From: Cedecea sp000277545
GTDB lineage: Bacteria > Pseudomonadota > Gammaproteobacteria > Enterobacterales > Enterobacteriaceae
Length of the DNA: 64,000 nucleotides
Strand: one strand, 5' to 3'
Assembly (NCBI GenBank): GCA_050847315.1
Contig: CP193791.1
How positions within the stretch are numbered: the stretch's first letter is position 1; every line of letters starts with the position of its first letter. A program made the position numbers and the translations under genes. Below are positions 27,069 to 35,673 of the stretch, piece by piece. A model generated the notes under the pieces. It was given only the letters and a program-made list of their open reading frames with translations, had not been told where the DNA came from and did not search any database.

Positions 27069-27171
27069 GCGTACCTCCTTAATAGTGCGAAAAACACCGG
27101 GCAAGCCCGGTGTAAGTTTTGTATTAAGTCTAGTCGAAACTCAGGCGATCAAATCGCTAACCTGGATTCTC

Positions 27172-28335
27172 TTAGCGCGCGGCTTCGTAAATGCGGCGGC
27201 TAACGTCCAGCGTAATGTCCTGATGTTCGCCCAGCTTAGTCATGCCTTTTTCTTCCAGTTTCACCAGCAGAGCAGGGATGGAGCTGCCGTCCAGGCCGTA
27301 GGCGGACAGGCGAGTCGCGGTGCCCATTTTCTCGAAGAAATTGCGGGTTGCTTCGATGGCCGCATCAATACGCTCTTCTTCGCTGCCGGAGGTGATGTTC
27401 CAGACGCGTTCTGCGTATTGCAGCAGTTTGGCGTGCTTCTCGTTACGCTTTTCATTCATCAGCGAAGGCAGAACCACCGCCAGCGTTTGAGCGTGATCCA
27501 GGCCGTGCATCGCGGTCAGTTCGTGGCCCAGCATGTGGGTCGCCCAGTCCTGCGGCACGCCAGCCCCGATCAGGCCGTTCAGCGCCATTGTTGCAGCCCA
27601 CATCACGTTCGCACGCACGTCATAGTTTTCAGGATCTTTCAGCGCTTTCGGGCCGTCTTCGATCAGCGTCAGCAGAATGCCTTCCGCAAAACGATCCTGC
27701 ACTTTGGCGTTGACCGGGTAGGTCAGGTACTGCTCGATGGTGTGAACAAAGGCATCCACCACGCCGTTAGCAACCTGTTTAGGCGGCAGGGTGTAGGTGT
27801 AAACCGGATCCAGAACCGCAAAGACAGGCTGCACGAAGTCAGACATGAACGCCTGTTTGTCGCCGGTAGAGCGGCGGGAAACCACTGCGCCTTTGTTAGA
27901 TTCGGAGCCGGTGGCCGGCAGCGTCAGCACGGAACCCATTGGGATCGCGCTTTTCACGTCGCTACCGCGGGTCAGCAGAATGTTCCACGGATCGATATCC
28001 TGCGGATAGTGCGCCGCAGCGGCGATAAATTTAGTGCCGTCGAGCACGGAGCCACCGCCGACTGCCAGCAGGAAAGTCACGTTTTCTTTACGCGCAATCT
28101 CTACGGCTTTCATCAGCGTTTCGTAAGACGGGTTAGGTTCGATGCCGCCAAACTCCAGCACGTCGAGGCCTTTCAGCGCGTCTTTAACCTGGTCCAGTAC
28201 GCCAGTTTTAATCACGCTGCCGCCGCCGTAGGTAATCAGTACGCGAGCGTCGGCTGGGATCTGGTCACGCAGTTCTGCCAGGGAGCCTTTACCAAACAGG
28301 ATGCGGGTTGGGGTATGAAGATTGAAGTTATTCAT
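27172..28335 (-). CDS. yqhD: NADPH-dependent aldehyde reductase YqhD
   Basis: Predicted 387-residue iron-type alcohol dehydrogenase family enzyme that reduces many short aldehydes, including those made by lipid peroxidation. The nucleotide site GGGSVIKTG (about 37-45) and GGGSVLDGTKF (about 93-103), and the metal-binding stretch with His in FVHTIEQYL, HMLGHELTAMHGLDHAQTL, are intact. The start MNNFNLHTPTRILFG matches E. coli; an upstream frame adds 27 unrelated residues. It is divergent from its regulator gene yqhC and followed by dkgA. Confidence 0.96.
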   Translation of the reverse strand: MNNFNLHTPTRILFGKGSLAELRDQIPADARVLITYGGGSVIKTGVLDQVKDALKGLDVLEFGGIEPNPSYETLMKAVEIARKENVTFLLAVGGGSVLDGTKFIAAAAHYPQDIDPWNILLTRGSDVKSAIPMGSVLTLPATGSESNKGAVVSRRSTGDKQAFMSDFVQPVFAVLDPVYTYTLPPKQVANGVVDAFVHTIEQYLTYPVNAKVQDRFAEGILLTLIEDGPKALKDPENYDVRANVMWAATMALNGLIGAGVPQDWATHMLGHELTAMHGLDHAQTLAVVLPSLMNEKRNEKHAKLLQYAERVWNITSGSEEERIDAAIEATRNFFEKMGTATRLSAYGLDGSSIPALLVKLEEKGMTKLGEHQDITLDVSRRIYEAAR

Positions 28336-28522
28336 GATGGGTTTCCCGTTCGTTAGATGAGTCACATTGCTAAATCTGATGGTGCCTATTGTGGTCCGCC
28401 ACGCTGCCTCTCTCAATGCATATTCCTGCCTTTATCTTGCCTGTTTCTCCAAATGACTGGAGAAATCGCAGAATCCATCGCACACTGTAAGCCGGATAAA
28501 AAGCGCCGTGGAGACGTAAGAA

Positions 28523-29410
28523 ATGAACCGCCAGGCTATCTGCCAGCAGCTGACGGATAAAATCAATCAGCTGATTTTAAAAGAAAAGAGTGATGTATTT
28601 TTTGATGGCGTACGGCTGATGTACGGCACCAAACCGATGGCGCGTACCCCGGTCATGTACGAGCCGGGCATTGTTTTTCTCTTTTCGGGTCATAAAACAG
28701 GTTATCTTAATGACCGCGTATTCCGCTATGACGCCAATGAATACCTGCTGCTGACGGTGCCTTTACCCTTCGAGTGCGAAACTTTTGCGACGGCAGACGT
28801 ACCGCTCGCCGGGATGCGTGTGAAAGTGGATATCCAGCAACTGCAGGATTTGCTGATAGACATCGGAGAAGACGATCTCTTCCGTCCGCAGTCCTGTACC
28901 GACGGGATAAATTCTGCCGAACTGTCGGAAGAAATTCTTTGCGCTGCAGAGCGATTGCTGGATGTATTAGAGAGGCCTCTCGATGCCCGAGTCCTGGGCA
29001 AGCAGATTATCCGTGAGATCCTTTATCACGTTTTGACGGGCCCAAGCGGCGGGGCGCTACTGGCGCTGGTAAGCCGCCAGACGCATTTTAGCCTGATCAG
29101 CCGCGTGCTGCGCCGGATTGAAAACCAGTACACCGAAAACTTGTCGGTGGACCAGCTGGCAGCCGAGGCTAACATGAGCGTTTCTGCGTTTCATCACAAC
29201 TTCAAGTCGGTGACCAGCACGTCGCCGCTGCAATACCTGAAAACTTACCGTCTGCATAAGGCAAGAATGTTAATGCTGCATGACGGTATGAAGGCAAGCG
29301 CGGCGGCTATCCGCGTGGGCTACGAGAGCGCGTCTCAGTTTAGCCGGGAGTTTAAACGCTATTTTGGCGTGACGCCGGGGGAAGATATGGCGCGGATGCG
29401 GGTTATTTAA
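28523..29410 (+). CDS. yqhC: AraC-family aldehyde-responsive activator YqhC
   Basis: Predicted 295-residue regulator. The N-terminal sensing domain (about 20-165) is of the AraC_N type with GTKPMARTPVMYEPGIVFLF. The C-terminal pair of helix-turn-helix motifs (about 195-290) contains ENLSVDQLAAEANMSVSAFH and IRVGYESASQFSREFKRYFG. In E. coli YqhC activates yqhD and dkgA when glyoxal or other aldehydes are present. The divergent yqhD-yqhC region (28336-28522) is the expected target. GGAG lies eight bases before the start. Confidence 0.94.
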   Translation: MNRQAICQQLTDKINQLILKEKSDVFFDGVRLMYGTKPMARTPVMYEPGIVFLFSGHKTGYLNDRVFRYDANEYLLLTVPLPFECETFATADVPLAGMRVKVDIQQLQDLLIDIGEDDLFRPQSCTDGINSAELSEEILCAAERLLDVLERPLDARVLGKQIIREILYHVLTGPSGGALLALVSRQTHFSLISRVLRRIENQYTENLSVDQLAAEANMSVSAFHHNFKSVTSTSPLQYLKTYRLHKARMLMLHDGMKASAAAIRVGYESASQFSREFKRYFGVTPGEDMARMRVI

Positions 29411-29423
29411 TGAGGCAAAAGCG

Positions 29424-29456
29424 AAGAGCGAATAAGTCGGGCTTATCCGCTCTTTC
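29424..29456. terminator. Terminator between convergent yqhC and yghB
   Basis: AAGAGCG-A-ATAAG (29424-29436) pairs with CTTAT-C-CGCTCTT (29442-29454), with one internal mismatch, followed by a pyrimidine run. Confidence 0.7.
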
Positions 29457-29470
29457 TTCATCAAGCAGGG

Positions 29471-30130
29471 TTACGCGGCGCTAACCTTTTTTTTCAGCAC
29501 CACAAACACCGTGCCGACCAGGCCCACAATCAGCAGAGCAACCGGCAAAATCATCAGGAAGGTCATCACCTGATCTTCATGGCGCTTAACAAAGGGGATC
29601 ATGCTGAGCGCGTAGCCCAGGCTAATCACAACGCCGACCCACAGCAGGCCGCTTAGCCAGTTAAAGAACTGAAAACGGCGGTTGCTGAGGCCGGAAATCC
29701 CCGCCATGGTAGGCAGCAGAGTACGAACAAAGGCCAGGAAGCGGCCCGCGAGCAGCGCCAGTAAACCGTGGCGGTCAAACATTTGCGTGGCGCGCTGGTG
29801 GTACTGAGTTGGCAGCTGTTTCAGCCAGCCTTTAACCGTGCGGGTGTTGCCGAGCCAGCGCCCTTGTAAATAGCTAAGCCAACAGCCCAAACTGGCTGCG
29901 ATGGTTAAAATCACCAGCGTCGGTACAAAGCCCATCACGCCTTTGGCGATCAGCGCTCCCGCGAGCAGCAACAGGCTATCGCCCGGCAAAAATGAAGCAG
30001 GAAGTAGCCCATTTTCCAGGAACAGCGTCGCAAACATAACGCAATAGACAATGCCAATCACATGGGGGTCGGCCAGCGCGGCAAAATCGTGATGCCAAAG
30101 CGCCTCGACAATATTTTGTATAACAGCCAT
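29471..30130 (-). CDS. yghB: DedA family membrane protein YghB
   Basis: Predicted 219-residue polytopic inner-membrane protein of the DedA family, collinear with E. coli YghB. Family blocks ENGLLPASFLPGDSLL (about 40-55), FDRHGLLALLAGRFLAFVRTLLPTMAG with the essential Arg residues, and GALWVGV-like GLLWVGVVISLGY are seen. YghB and YqjA are partly redundant in cell division, membrane proton-motive force and drug tolerance; DedA proteins include lipid flippases. AGGA lies six bases before the ATG. Confidence 0.95.
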   Translation of the reverse strand: MAVIQNIVEALWHHDFAALADPHVIGIVYCVMFATLFLENGLLPASFLPGDSLLLLAGALIAKGVMGFVPTLVILTIAASLGCWLSYLQGRWLGNTRTVKGWLKQLPTQYHQRATQMFDRHGLLALLAGRFLAFVRTLLPTMAGISGLSNRRFQFFNWLSGLLWVGVVISLGYALSMIPFVKRHEDQVMTFLMILPVALLIVGLVGTVFVVLKKKVSAA

Positions 30131-30306
30131 AGGTATTCCTGTGGAACCGCTTATTGAGTTCGCCCCGAGTATTACACCCGCAACTTAGGCTCACCTTAAT
30201 TTCTACACATTGTACTGCTAAAATCTTCTCGACACCTTGATCCCAGGCTCAACAAAATCCCGATAATGGCAAAAAACTGTTCCACGATTACCGATAAACG
30301 GATTTT

Positions 30307-31494
30307 TTAGGCAATACGCTGGAAACCCGCTTCCAGATCCGCCATCAGATCGTCCACGTTTTCCAGGCCAATATGAAGGCGAACCAGGGTGCCGCTAAAG
30401 TCGACGCCGCCTGCCGGGCGGAGCTCCGCCAGCTCATCGGGCTGATTAGCGAGAATAAGCGATTCATAGCCGCCCCAGGAATAGGCCATGCTGAAATACT
30501 CGAAATGATTGAGGTACTGTTCATACTCTTCATCACTCAGCCGCTTTTTCAGCACAAATGAGAACAGCCCGCTGCTGCCCGTAAAGTCACGTTTCCAGTA
30601 TTCATGCCCTTTGCTGCCGGGCAGCGCTGGATGATTCACGCGCTCAACCTGCGGATGCTGTGCCAGCCATTCGGCGACTTTTAAGCTGCTTTCTTGATGC
30701 TGACGCAGGCGAACACCCAGGGTCCGAATACCGCGGCTGGTCATATACGCGGTGTCTGCATCCAGCATTTGCCCCATCAGATAGGCATTCTCGCGCAGCT
30801 GATCCCAGCATCGGGCATTGGATACCGCGGTGCCAACCATCGCATCCGAATGGCCAATTAAATATTTGGTTCCCGCCTGAATGGAGATGTCGATGCCGAA
30901 CTCCAGCGCTTTAAACAGCACGCCAGCCGCCCAGGTATTGTCGATCATGATGATAGCGTCGGGGGCAACGCGCCTTACCGCTGCGACAATCGCCGGAATA
31001 TCGTGGACTTCCATCGTAATAGAACCGGGGGATTCCAGAAAAACGACTTTGGTATTCGGCTGAATCAGGCTGGCGATATCGGCACCAATCTCCGGCGCGA
31101 ACCAGCCAGTGCTAACCCCAAGCTTTGAGAGAATTTTGGTACAGAAATCCTGCGTTGGTTCATAGGCCGTTTCGGTCACCAGAACGTGATCGCCCTGTTC
31201 AACAAAGGCCAGAATTGTATTAGCCACCGCGGCGGCGCCGCAGGGAAAGAGGGCACAGCCCGCGCCGCCCTCAAGTTCACACATCGCTTCCTGCAACGAG
31301 AAATGGGTCAGCGTGCCGCGACGGCCATAGAACAGCTCGCCCTTAGCGCGGTTAGCGGTGGCCTGCTTTTTGGCCTCAACGCTTTCAAAGACGAGGGAGG
31401 AGGCGCGCTGAATCACGCTGTTAACCGAACCCTGAGTAAACTTCTTGCTGCGCCCGGCGTTGACCAGCGCCGTTTCGATGTGTTTTTCCGCCAT
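30307..31494 (-). CDS. metC: Cystathionine beta-lyase MetC
   Basis: Predicted 395-residue PLP enzyme that splits cystathionine into homocysteine, pyruvate and ammonia in methionine synthesis. The PLP Lys is in SIQAGTKYLIGHSDAM (about residue 211), with YGRRGTLT and NTWAAGVLF as further cofactor contacts and SSGLFSFVL near the C-terminus. The start MAEKHIETALVNAGRSKK matches the E. coli N-terminus; the frame extends 23 residues upstream through the operator region, which is not expected to be translated. A MetJ operator lies just upstream. Confidence 0.97.
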   Translation of the reverse strand: MAEKHIETALVNAGRSKKFTQGSVNSVIQRASSLVFESVEAKKQATANRAKGELFYGRRGTLTHFSLQEAMCELEGGAGCALFPCGAAAVANTILAFVEQGDHVLVTETAYEPTQDFCTKILSKLGVSTGWFAPEIGADIASLIQPNTKVVFLESPGSITMEVHDIPAIVAAVRRVAPDAIIMIDNTWAAGVLFKALEFGIDISIQAGTKYLIGHSDAMVGTAVSNARCWDQLRENAYLMGQMLDADTAYMTSRGIRTLGVRLRQHQESSLKVAEWLAQHPQVERVNHPALPGSKGHEYWKRDFTGSSGLFSFVLKKRLSDEEYEQYLNHFEYFSMAYSWGGYESLILANQPDELAELRPAGGVDFSGTLVRLHIGLENVDDLMADLEAGFQRIA

Positions 31495-31502
31495 TTCCGC
31501 TT

Positions 31503-31534
31503 CCCCGTCTAACCATCTGGATGTCTGGACGTAA
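31503..31534 (-). promoter_or_regulatory. MetJ operator (tandem met boxes) of metC
   Basis: Four adjacent 8-mers read on the metC strand as TTACGTCC, AGACATCC, AGATGGTT and AGACGGGG. Each matches the met box AGACGTCT at five or six of eight positions. MetJ with S-adenosylmethionine binds such tandem boxes. They end nine bases before the metC ATG. Confidence 0.8.
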
Positions 31535-31666
31535 ATTAACACAGAATGGGCAAAGGGCATCATGCCGTTTTCTCAGGTTGGCGAAAAAAGTCATCATTTC
31601 GCCATGTGGGCGCTTTTCCTGCGTAAGCGCAAGGAATGCTTCAACAATTTCCGGCAGTCTGCAAAT

Positions 31667-31685
31667 ACTAATGAGAACGACTATC
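31667..31685 (+). promoter_or_regulatory. Fur box of exbB
   Basis: ACTAATGAGAACGACTATC matches the 19-bp Fur consensus at 13 positions. It overlaps the -35 region (about 31681-31686) of a promoter whose -10 would be TATATT (31704-31709). Iron repression of exbBD is established in E. coli. Confidence 0.75.
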
Positions 31686-31750
31686 AATTCGATAGTTTTT
31701 TGATATATTAGTCTCAGTTTTGACATTTATTTCTCGCTGGAGCGTAAGAC

Positions 31751-32485
31751 GTGACGAGTAATCTGATGCAGACGGATCTGTCCGTTTGGGGCATGTATCA
31801 ACATGCTGACATCGTAGTGAAGATCGTGATGATTGGCCTGATTCTGGCCTCTGTTGTCACCTGGGCCATCTTTTTCAGTAAGAGCGTGGAGCTGATCACC
31901 CAGAAACGTCGCCTCAAGCGAGAGCAGCAGCAGCTGGCTAACGTGCGCTCCCTGAACGAAGCGAGCAGCGCGGCAGAAGCCTTTGACAGTAAAAGCCTGA
32001 GCACGCTGTTAATCAACGAAGCCCAGAACGAACTGGAACTTTCAGCCGGCGTGGAAGATAACGAAGGCATTAAAGATCGTACCGGCTTCCGCCTTGAGCG
32101 CCGCGTGGCCGCCGTTGGGCGTCACATGGGGCGCGGTAACGGTTTCCTGGCCACCATCGGTGCGATTTCACCGTTCGTCGGCCTGTTTGGTACCGTTTGG
32201 GGCATCATGAACAGCTTCATCGGTATCGCTCAATCCCAAACCACTAACCTGGCGGTCGTTGCCCCGGGCATCGCAGAAGCGCTGCTGGCGACGGCAATCG
32301 GCCTGGTTGCTGCCATCCCGGCGGTGGTTATCTATAACATCTTCGCGCGTATGATCGGCAGCTACAAAGCCAGCCTCAGCGACGTTGCCGCGCAGGTTCT
32401 GCTGCTGCAAAGCCGCGATCTGGACCTGGATGGTACCGCTCAGCCGCGTCCGGTGCGTAATACCCAGCAACTGCGAGTAGGTTAA
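31751..32485 (+). CDS. exbB: TonB-system energiser ExbB
   Basis: Predicted 244-residue inner-membrane proton-channel subunit of the MotA/TolQ/ExbB family, which with ExbD and TonB powers outer-membrane receptors for siderophores and vitamin B12. Three membrane segments are visible (about 20-43, 130-155, 175-197), with GLFGTVWGIMNSFIGI and the Thr-containing VAPGIAEALLATAIGLVAAIP. It starts at GTG, as in E. coli, with GGAG nine bases before. It is six bases from exbD. A Fur box controls it. Confidence 0.96.
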   Translation: MTSNLMQTDLSVWGMYQHADIVVKIVMIGLILASVVTWAIFFSKSVELITQKRRLKREQQQLANVRSLNEASSAAEAFDSKSLSTLLINEAQNELELSAGVEDNEGIKDRTGFRLERRVAAVGRHMGRGNGFLATIGAISPFVGLFGTVWGIMNSFIGIAQSQTTNLAVVAPGIAEALLATAIGLVAAIPAVVIYNIFARMIGSYKASLSDVAAQVLLLQSRDLDLDGTAQPRPVRNTQQLRVG

Positions 32486-32491
32486 TGCCCC

Positions 32492-32917
32492 ATGGCAATG
32501 CGTCTGAACGAAAACCTCGATGACAATGGTGAAATGCACGAAATCAACGTTACGCCGTTTATCGACGTGATGTTGGTGCTGCTGATCATCTTCATGGTGG
32601 CGGCGCCGCTGGCAACGGTGGACGTGAAGGTTAACCTTCCGGCCTCCAGCAGTGAACCACAGCCACGCCCTGAGAAGCCGGTTTATCTGTCGGTAAAAGC
32701 CGATCATTCGATGTTTATCGGTAATGACCCGGTAACCAAAGAGTCGATGGTCAATGCGCTGATTGCCGCAACCGAAGGGAAAAAAGACACCACCATTTTC
32801 TTCCGCGCGGACAAAACGGTGGACTACGAAACGCTGATGGACGTGATGGATACGCTGCACCAGGCAGGGTATTTGAAGATTGGCCTGGTCGGCCAGGAAG
32901 TCACGAAAGCGAAGTAA
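32492..32917 (+). CDS. exbD: TonB-system energiser ExbD
   Basis: Predicted 141-residue single-span membrane protein. The N-terminal cytoplasmic stretch is followed by the membrane helix (about 23-43) with the essential protonatable Asp25 in VTPFIDVMLVLLI. The periplasmic domain (about 60-141) matches E. coli ExbD (PVYLSVKADHSMFIGNDPV, DKTVDYETLMDVMDTL). It works as an ExbB5-ExbD2 complex with TonB. It is the second and last gene of the unit. Confidence 0.97.
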   Translation: MAMRLNENLDDNGEMHEINVTPFIDVMLVLLIIFMVAAPLATVDVKVNLPASSSEPQPRPEKPVYLSVKADHSMFIGNDPVTKESMVNALIAATEGKKDTTIFFRADKTVDYETLMDVMDTLHQAGYLKIGLVGQEVTKAK

Positions 32918-32927
32918 GTGGGGATGA

Positions 32928-32961
32928 CCCTCATCACGGCCCTCTTCCTCTTGGGAGAGGG
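32928..32961. repeat. C-rich intergenic inverted repeat, copy 2
   Basis: CCCTCATCACGGCCCTCTTC followed by TTGGGAGAGGG forms a stem of CCCTC(T) with GAGAGGG. It starts ten bases after the exbD stop and resembles the left part of the family seen at 19162 and 46282. Confidence 0.7.
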
Positions 32962-33651
32962 TGAAAACAACTCAAGTTTATTCTCTCCGTAGTTGTTACG
33001 TTCACCCGTAAATCTTTTTCCCCTGCGCGTTCAGAGCACGGTGAACGTGTCCGGGGAATAACGCCATCCCCCGAACAGCCCCGGCGCCCGGCGAGCTCAT
33101 CGCCGCTGAAGCGGTAAACCCACCGGCTATCACCCAAACATTCGGGGTCGTTCGCGATTCGTTCCTGACGATCGCTCTCTTTCGCTGTTCCCGACAGCTC
33201 AACCCCGCCTGAGTTGGGTCATAGCCTGGGGCGATGAGAGCCGGGGACAAGGGCGTGGCGGTGTGACTTGCAGCGACTGTTGCGTTCAGCGTTGCTTTGA
33301 GCTTAAAGCGAGGCTCGGTTCCGGCTTAAATCGCCACCGTTTTCTCTCCGACTGGCCAGGGTCCGGACGCCGGGAGCGGCCGGAGGCTGAGAGCGTCGGG
33401 AGCGCATCTCAGCCGACCCAGGACTGGGAGATAAAACGGAGGTCTGCCGCTTCAGCGGTCGATTTATTTGGCCGGGAGTCCGGGGTCTCGGGGGAGTGAC
33501 GGTGACTCCACCGAGTCGTTCACAAGTTTGGGGGCTGCATATAAAGCTGTGCTTGAGGTGAACGGAACCTTAGCTGAACCTTCATATAGCTTATTTGTGA
33601 CTAACAGACAGCCAAAGAGAGAAATCGTTAAATTTTATTACTCTTTATATT
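32962..33651. other. Coding-poor, GC-rich segment of unknown nature
   Basis: About 690 bases between two C-rich repeats. The central part (about 33005-33540) is GC-rich, with purine-rich tracts and several short inverted repeats, for example CGCTGAAGCG near 33102 against CGCTTCAGCG near 33450. Short reading frames exist on both strands, the longest being 82 codons on the minus strand (33002-33250), but none has a convincing ribosome-binding site. The right edge (about 33560-33650) turns AT-rich. I do not recognise it. It may be a remnant of a mobile element, a structured RNA or decayed coding sequence. Confidence 0.5.
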
Positions 33652-33687
33652 CCCTCGCCCCACTGGGGAGAGGGCCAGGGGAAGAGG
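33652..33687. repeat. C-rich intergenic inverted repeat, copy 3
   Basis: CCCTCGCCCC-ACT-GGGGAGAGGG (33652-33674) followed by CCAGGGGAAGAGG. It ends ten bases before the stop of the minus-strand gene at 33698. Together with the copy at 32928 it brackets the coding-poor segment. Confidence 0.7.
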
Positions 33688-33697
33688 CAAACCCCAC

Positions 33698-34081
33698 TCA
33701 CAGCGTAGAACTCTTCCACGTCTTCTCTGCAAGACCACGGGTCATCGACAGCGTCTGGGCTTCCTGCTCTTTCAGGCGCTGATAATGCCCTTCCAGCCGC
33801 TTAAGAATCTGCTCTTTAAGCTTTGGATGATGGCTGAGGATCTCCTCCAGCACCGCCCCATACACCTCTTCTTTGGCACGCCACGGGAAGATTTCACGGC
33901 GATTCATCCACTTCAGGTCGATAAGCGCCGAAGTAATATCCGTAACTTCCTGCGTATTACGGGTGATATTTTCATTCTTAAGGCGAACCAGAATCGCTAT
34001 ATTTTTACTTAACGTAAATTCATGGTCTTTATTTTCATCAGCGCTAATTAACAAGGGCTGTTTTTTTAGAGGTTCTGCCAT
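33698..34081 (-). CDS. Uncharacterised small protein, second of a pair
   Basis: Predicted 127-residue soluble protein that I do not recognise. It begins MAEPLKKQPLLISADENKD and is charged throughout. The C-terminal part (about 75-125, EEVYGAVLEEILSHHPKLKE onward) should be helical, perhaps coiled coil. No signal peptide, membrane segment or catalytic motif is seen. GAGGAG lies seven bases before the chosen ATG and falls inside the end of the upstream gene, so the pair is probably translationally coupled. An earlier in-frame ATG has no Shine-Dalgarno. Base composition is more AT-rich than the neighbours. Confidence 0.75.
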   Translation of the reverse strand: MAEPLKKQPLLISADENKDHEFTLSKNIAILVRLKNENITRNTQEVTDITSALIDLKWMNRREIFPWRAKEEVYGAVLEEILSHHPKLKEQILKRLEGHYQRLKEQEAQTLSMTRGLAEKTWKSSTL

Positions 34082-34085
34082 AGCA

Positions 34086-34487
34086 CTACTCCTCAATTGA
34101 ATAGCATAATGGCCAGGGTTTTTCTTGGGTCATTTGATTAACCCAAATTTCCTGCTCCTTGCTACCCACCCAGGCGGTTTTGTCTTCGATAAGCATCTGC
34201 AAATCGGCGGCACTAATAAGTTCTTTTTCAACCAGTTCGCCAATCAGGGCGTGTAACGCCTCTATCCGAACTGCGCACAGCAGACGCTCTTTAATATGAC
34301 GATCGGTTTCTTCAAGCAGGCGGTTTTTGGCCTGCCCGGCATAATGACTGCCGCTCAGGATGTTTTTTTCCAGCGTTAAAATCTTGTCCTGAACGACTTC
34401 CGACGTGGTACTATTTTCAGCTTCTGCAGGGAGCGTTGACGGTGCAACAACGGGATAGCGCCGTGGTAAGAAGTGTTCAGGCAGCAT
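34086..34487 (-). CDS. Uncharacterised small protein, first of a pair
   Basis: Predicted 133-residue soluble protein, not recognised. It starts MLPEHFLPRRYPVVAPSTLP. The middle (about 30-100) is strongly helical in pattern (ERLLCAVRIEALHALIGELV, EKELISAADLQMLIEDKTAW). No signal peptide or enzyme motif is seen. It ends four bases before the next gene's ATG and faces away from the membrane-protein gene at 34581. The pair could form a two-protein complex, but this is only inferred from coupling. Confidence 0.72.
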   Translation of the reverse strand: MLPEHFLPRRYPVVAPSTLPAEAENSTTSEVVQDKILTLEKNILSGSHYAGQAKNRLLEETDRHIKERLLCAVRIEALHALIGELVEKELISAADLQMLIEDKTAWVGSKEQEIWVNQMTQEKPWPLCYSIEE

Positions 34488-34580
34488 CGAATGTGATCCT
34501 TTGAAATCGGTTCAATATTCAGGTTCAGAGATTCGCGATATGATGCCTCAATTCAAAAATAAAAAAAACAGGAGTTTCTT

Positions 34581-35084
34581 ATGCACAGCATATTTTATTC
34601 TATTGTCACCATTTTGATTTTGTTGTGTGCTGTATTGGTTATGCTCAAGGAGTTTAGCGCTTCAAATAATAAGAAAAATCGTGCGGCGGGTGAAATACAA
34701 TCCATCACCACCAGCGAAGAGCGGGAAGATTATTTTGGCATGCTGATGTCTAAAATTACGCCCAGCTATTATTGGCGTATTAATAGTGAGTATATTGATT
34801 TTACTCACGCCACAATTAAAAAAATGCGTATCGATGAACTGACTTCACAGCCGGTTTTATTTAGTGCCCAGCGCCGCTGCAGTGATTTAAATTCGGCGGT
34901 GTATAAATATTATGACAATATTAAAAAACGCTGTGCCGAAGGTGAGCAGGTGCCATTGTCAGATATTGAAGTGCTGAATCTGCGCCAGTGTTTTAACGAG
35001 TTTAGCCGCGACGCTTATCCTGCACTGGTCGCGTTGGTATGGCCACAGTATCAGCGCCCGGAGATCGACCTGAACAGCGTGTGA
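34581..35084 (+). CDS. Uncharacterised membrane-anchored protein
   Basis: Predicted 167-residue protein, not recognised. One N-terminal membrane helix (about 3-23, IFYSIVTILILLCAVLVML) is followed by a soluble, charged domain with YYWRINSEYIDFTHATIKKM, SAQRRCSDLNSAVYKYYDNI and LNLRQCFNEFSRDAYPALVA. The lack of a cleavage site suggests a bitopic anchor. CAGGAG lies ahead of the ATG at good spacing. It is AT-rich, divergent from the small-gene pair at 33698-34487 and upstream of yqhA. The shared unusual composition suggests the three genes arrived together. Confidence 0.75.
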   Translation: MHSIFYSIVTILILLCAVLVMLKEFSASNNKKNRAAGEIQSITTSEEREDYFGMLMSKITPSYYWRINSEYIDFTHATIKKMRIDELTSQPVLFSAQRRCSDLNSAVYKYYDNIKKRCAEGEQVPLSDIEVLNLRQCFNEFSRDAYPALVALVWPQYQRPEIDLNSV

Positions 35085-35170
35085 GCCCTGTAATCCTGCG
35101 TCTGGGGCTCACGCTTAAACGCCGGAATTCGCTATAATGACGCCCTTTTGCTATTTCCAGACAGGACATT

Positions 35171-35668
35171 ATGGAACGTTTTATTGAGAATGCGATGTAC
35201 GCCTCGCGCTGGCTTCTGGCCCCGGTTTACTTCGGGTTATCTCTGGCCCTGCTTGCGCTGACGGTGAAGTTTTTCCAGGAGATCATTCACGTTCTCCCGA
35301 ATATCTTCTCGATTGCGGAGGCTGACTTAATTTTGACCCTGCTCTCGCTGGTGGATATGGCGCTGGTCGGCGGCCTGCTGGTGATGGTGATGTTTTCCGG
35401 CTATGAGAACTTTGTCTCGACGCTGGATATTTACGAAGGCAAAGAGAAACTAAGCTGGCTGGGGAAAATGGACTCTGGCTCGCTGAAGAATAAAGTTGCG
35501 GCATCCATCGTGGCCATCTCTTCTATCCATCTGCTGCGTATTTTTATGGACGCTAAAAACGTGCCGGACAACAAGCTGATGTGGTACGTGATCATCCACC
35601 TGACGTTTGTGCTGTCGGCGTTTGTGATGGGCTATCTCGACAAGCTTTCCCGCAGCGGGAAATATTAA
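35171..35668 (+). CDS. yqhA: UPF0114 membrane protein YqhA
   Basis: Predicted 165-residue inner-membrane protein collinear with E. coli YqhA. Hydrophobic segments at about 14-34, 52-78, 105-122 and 133-153 suggest four membrane spans. Conserved blocks are MERFIENAMYASRWLLAPVY, LLSLVDMALVGGLLVMVMFS and HLTFVLSAFVMGYLDKL. Function is unknown. It converges on gpr, with a strong shared terminator between them. Confidence 0.94.
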   Translation: MERFIENAMYASRWLLAPVYFGLSLALLALTVKFFQEIIHVLPNIFSIAEADLILTLLSLVDMALVGGLLVMVMFSGYENFVSTLDIYEGKEKLSWLGKMDSGSLKNKVAASIVAISSIHLLRIFMDAKNVPDNKLMWYVIIHLTFVLSAFVMGYLDKLSRSGKY

Positions 35669-35673
35669 AAACT

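Noticed and set aside
27067..28356. 429-codon plus-strand frame opposite yqhD
   Set aside because: yqhD is conserved end to end; the antisense frame has no support.
33002..33250. 82-codon minus-strand frame in the coding-poor segment
   Set aside because: No convincing ribosome-binding site; kept only as part of the description of the segment.
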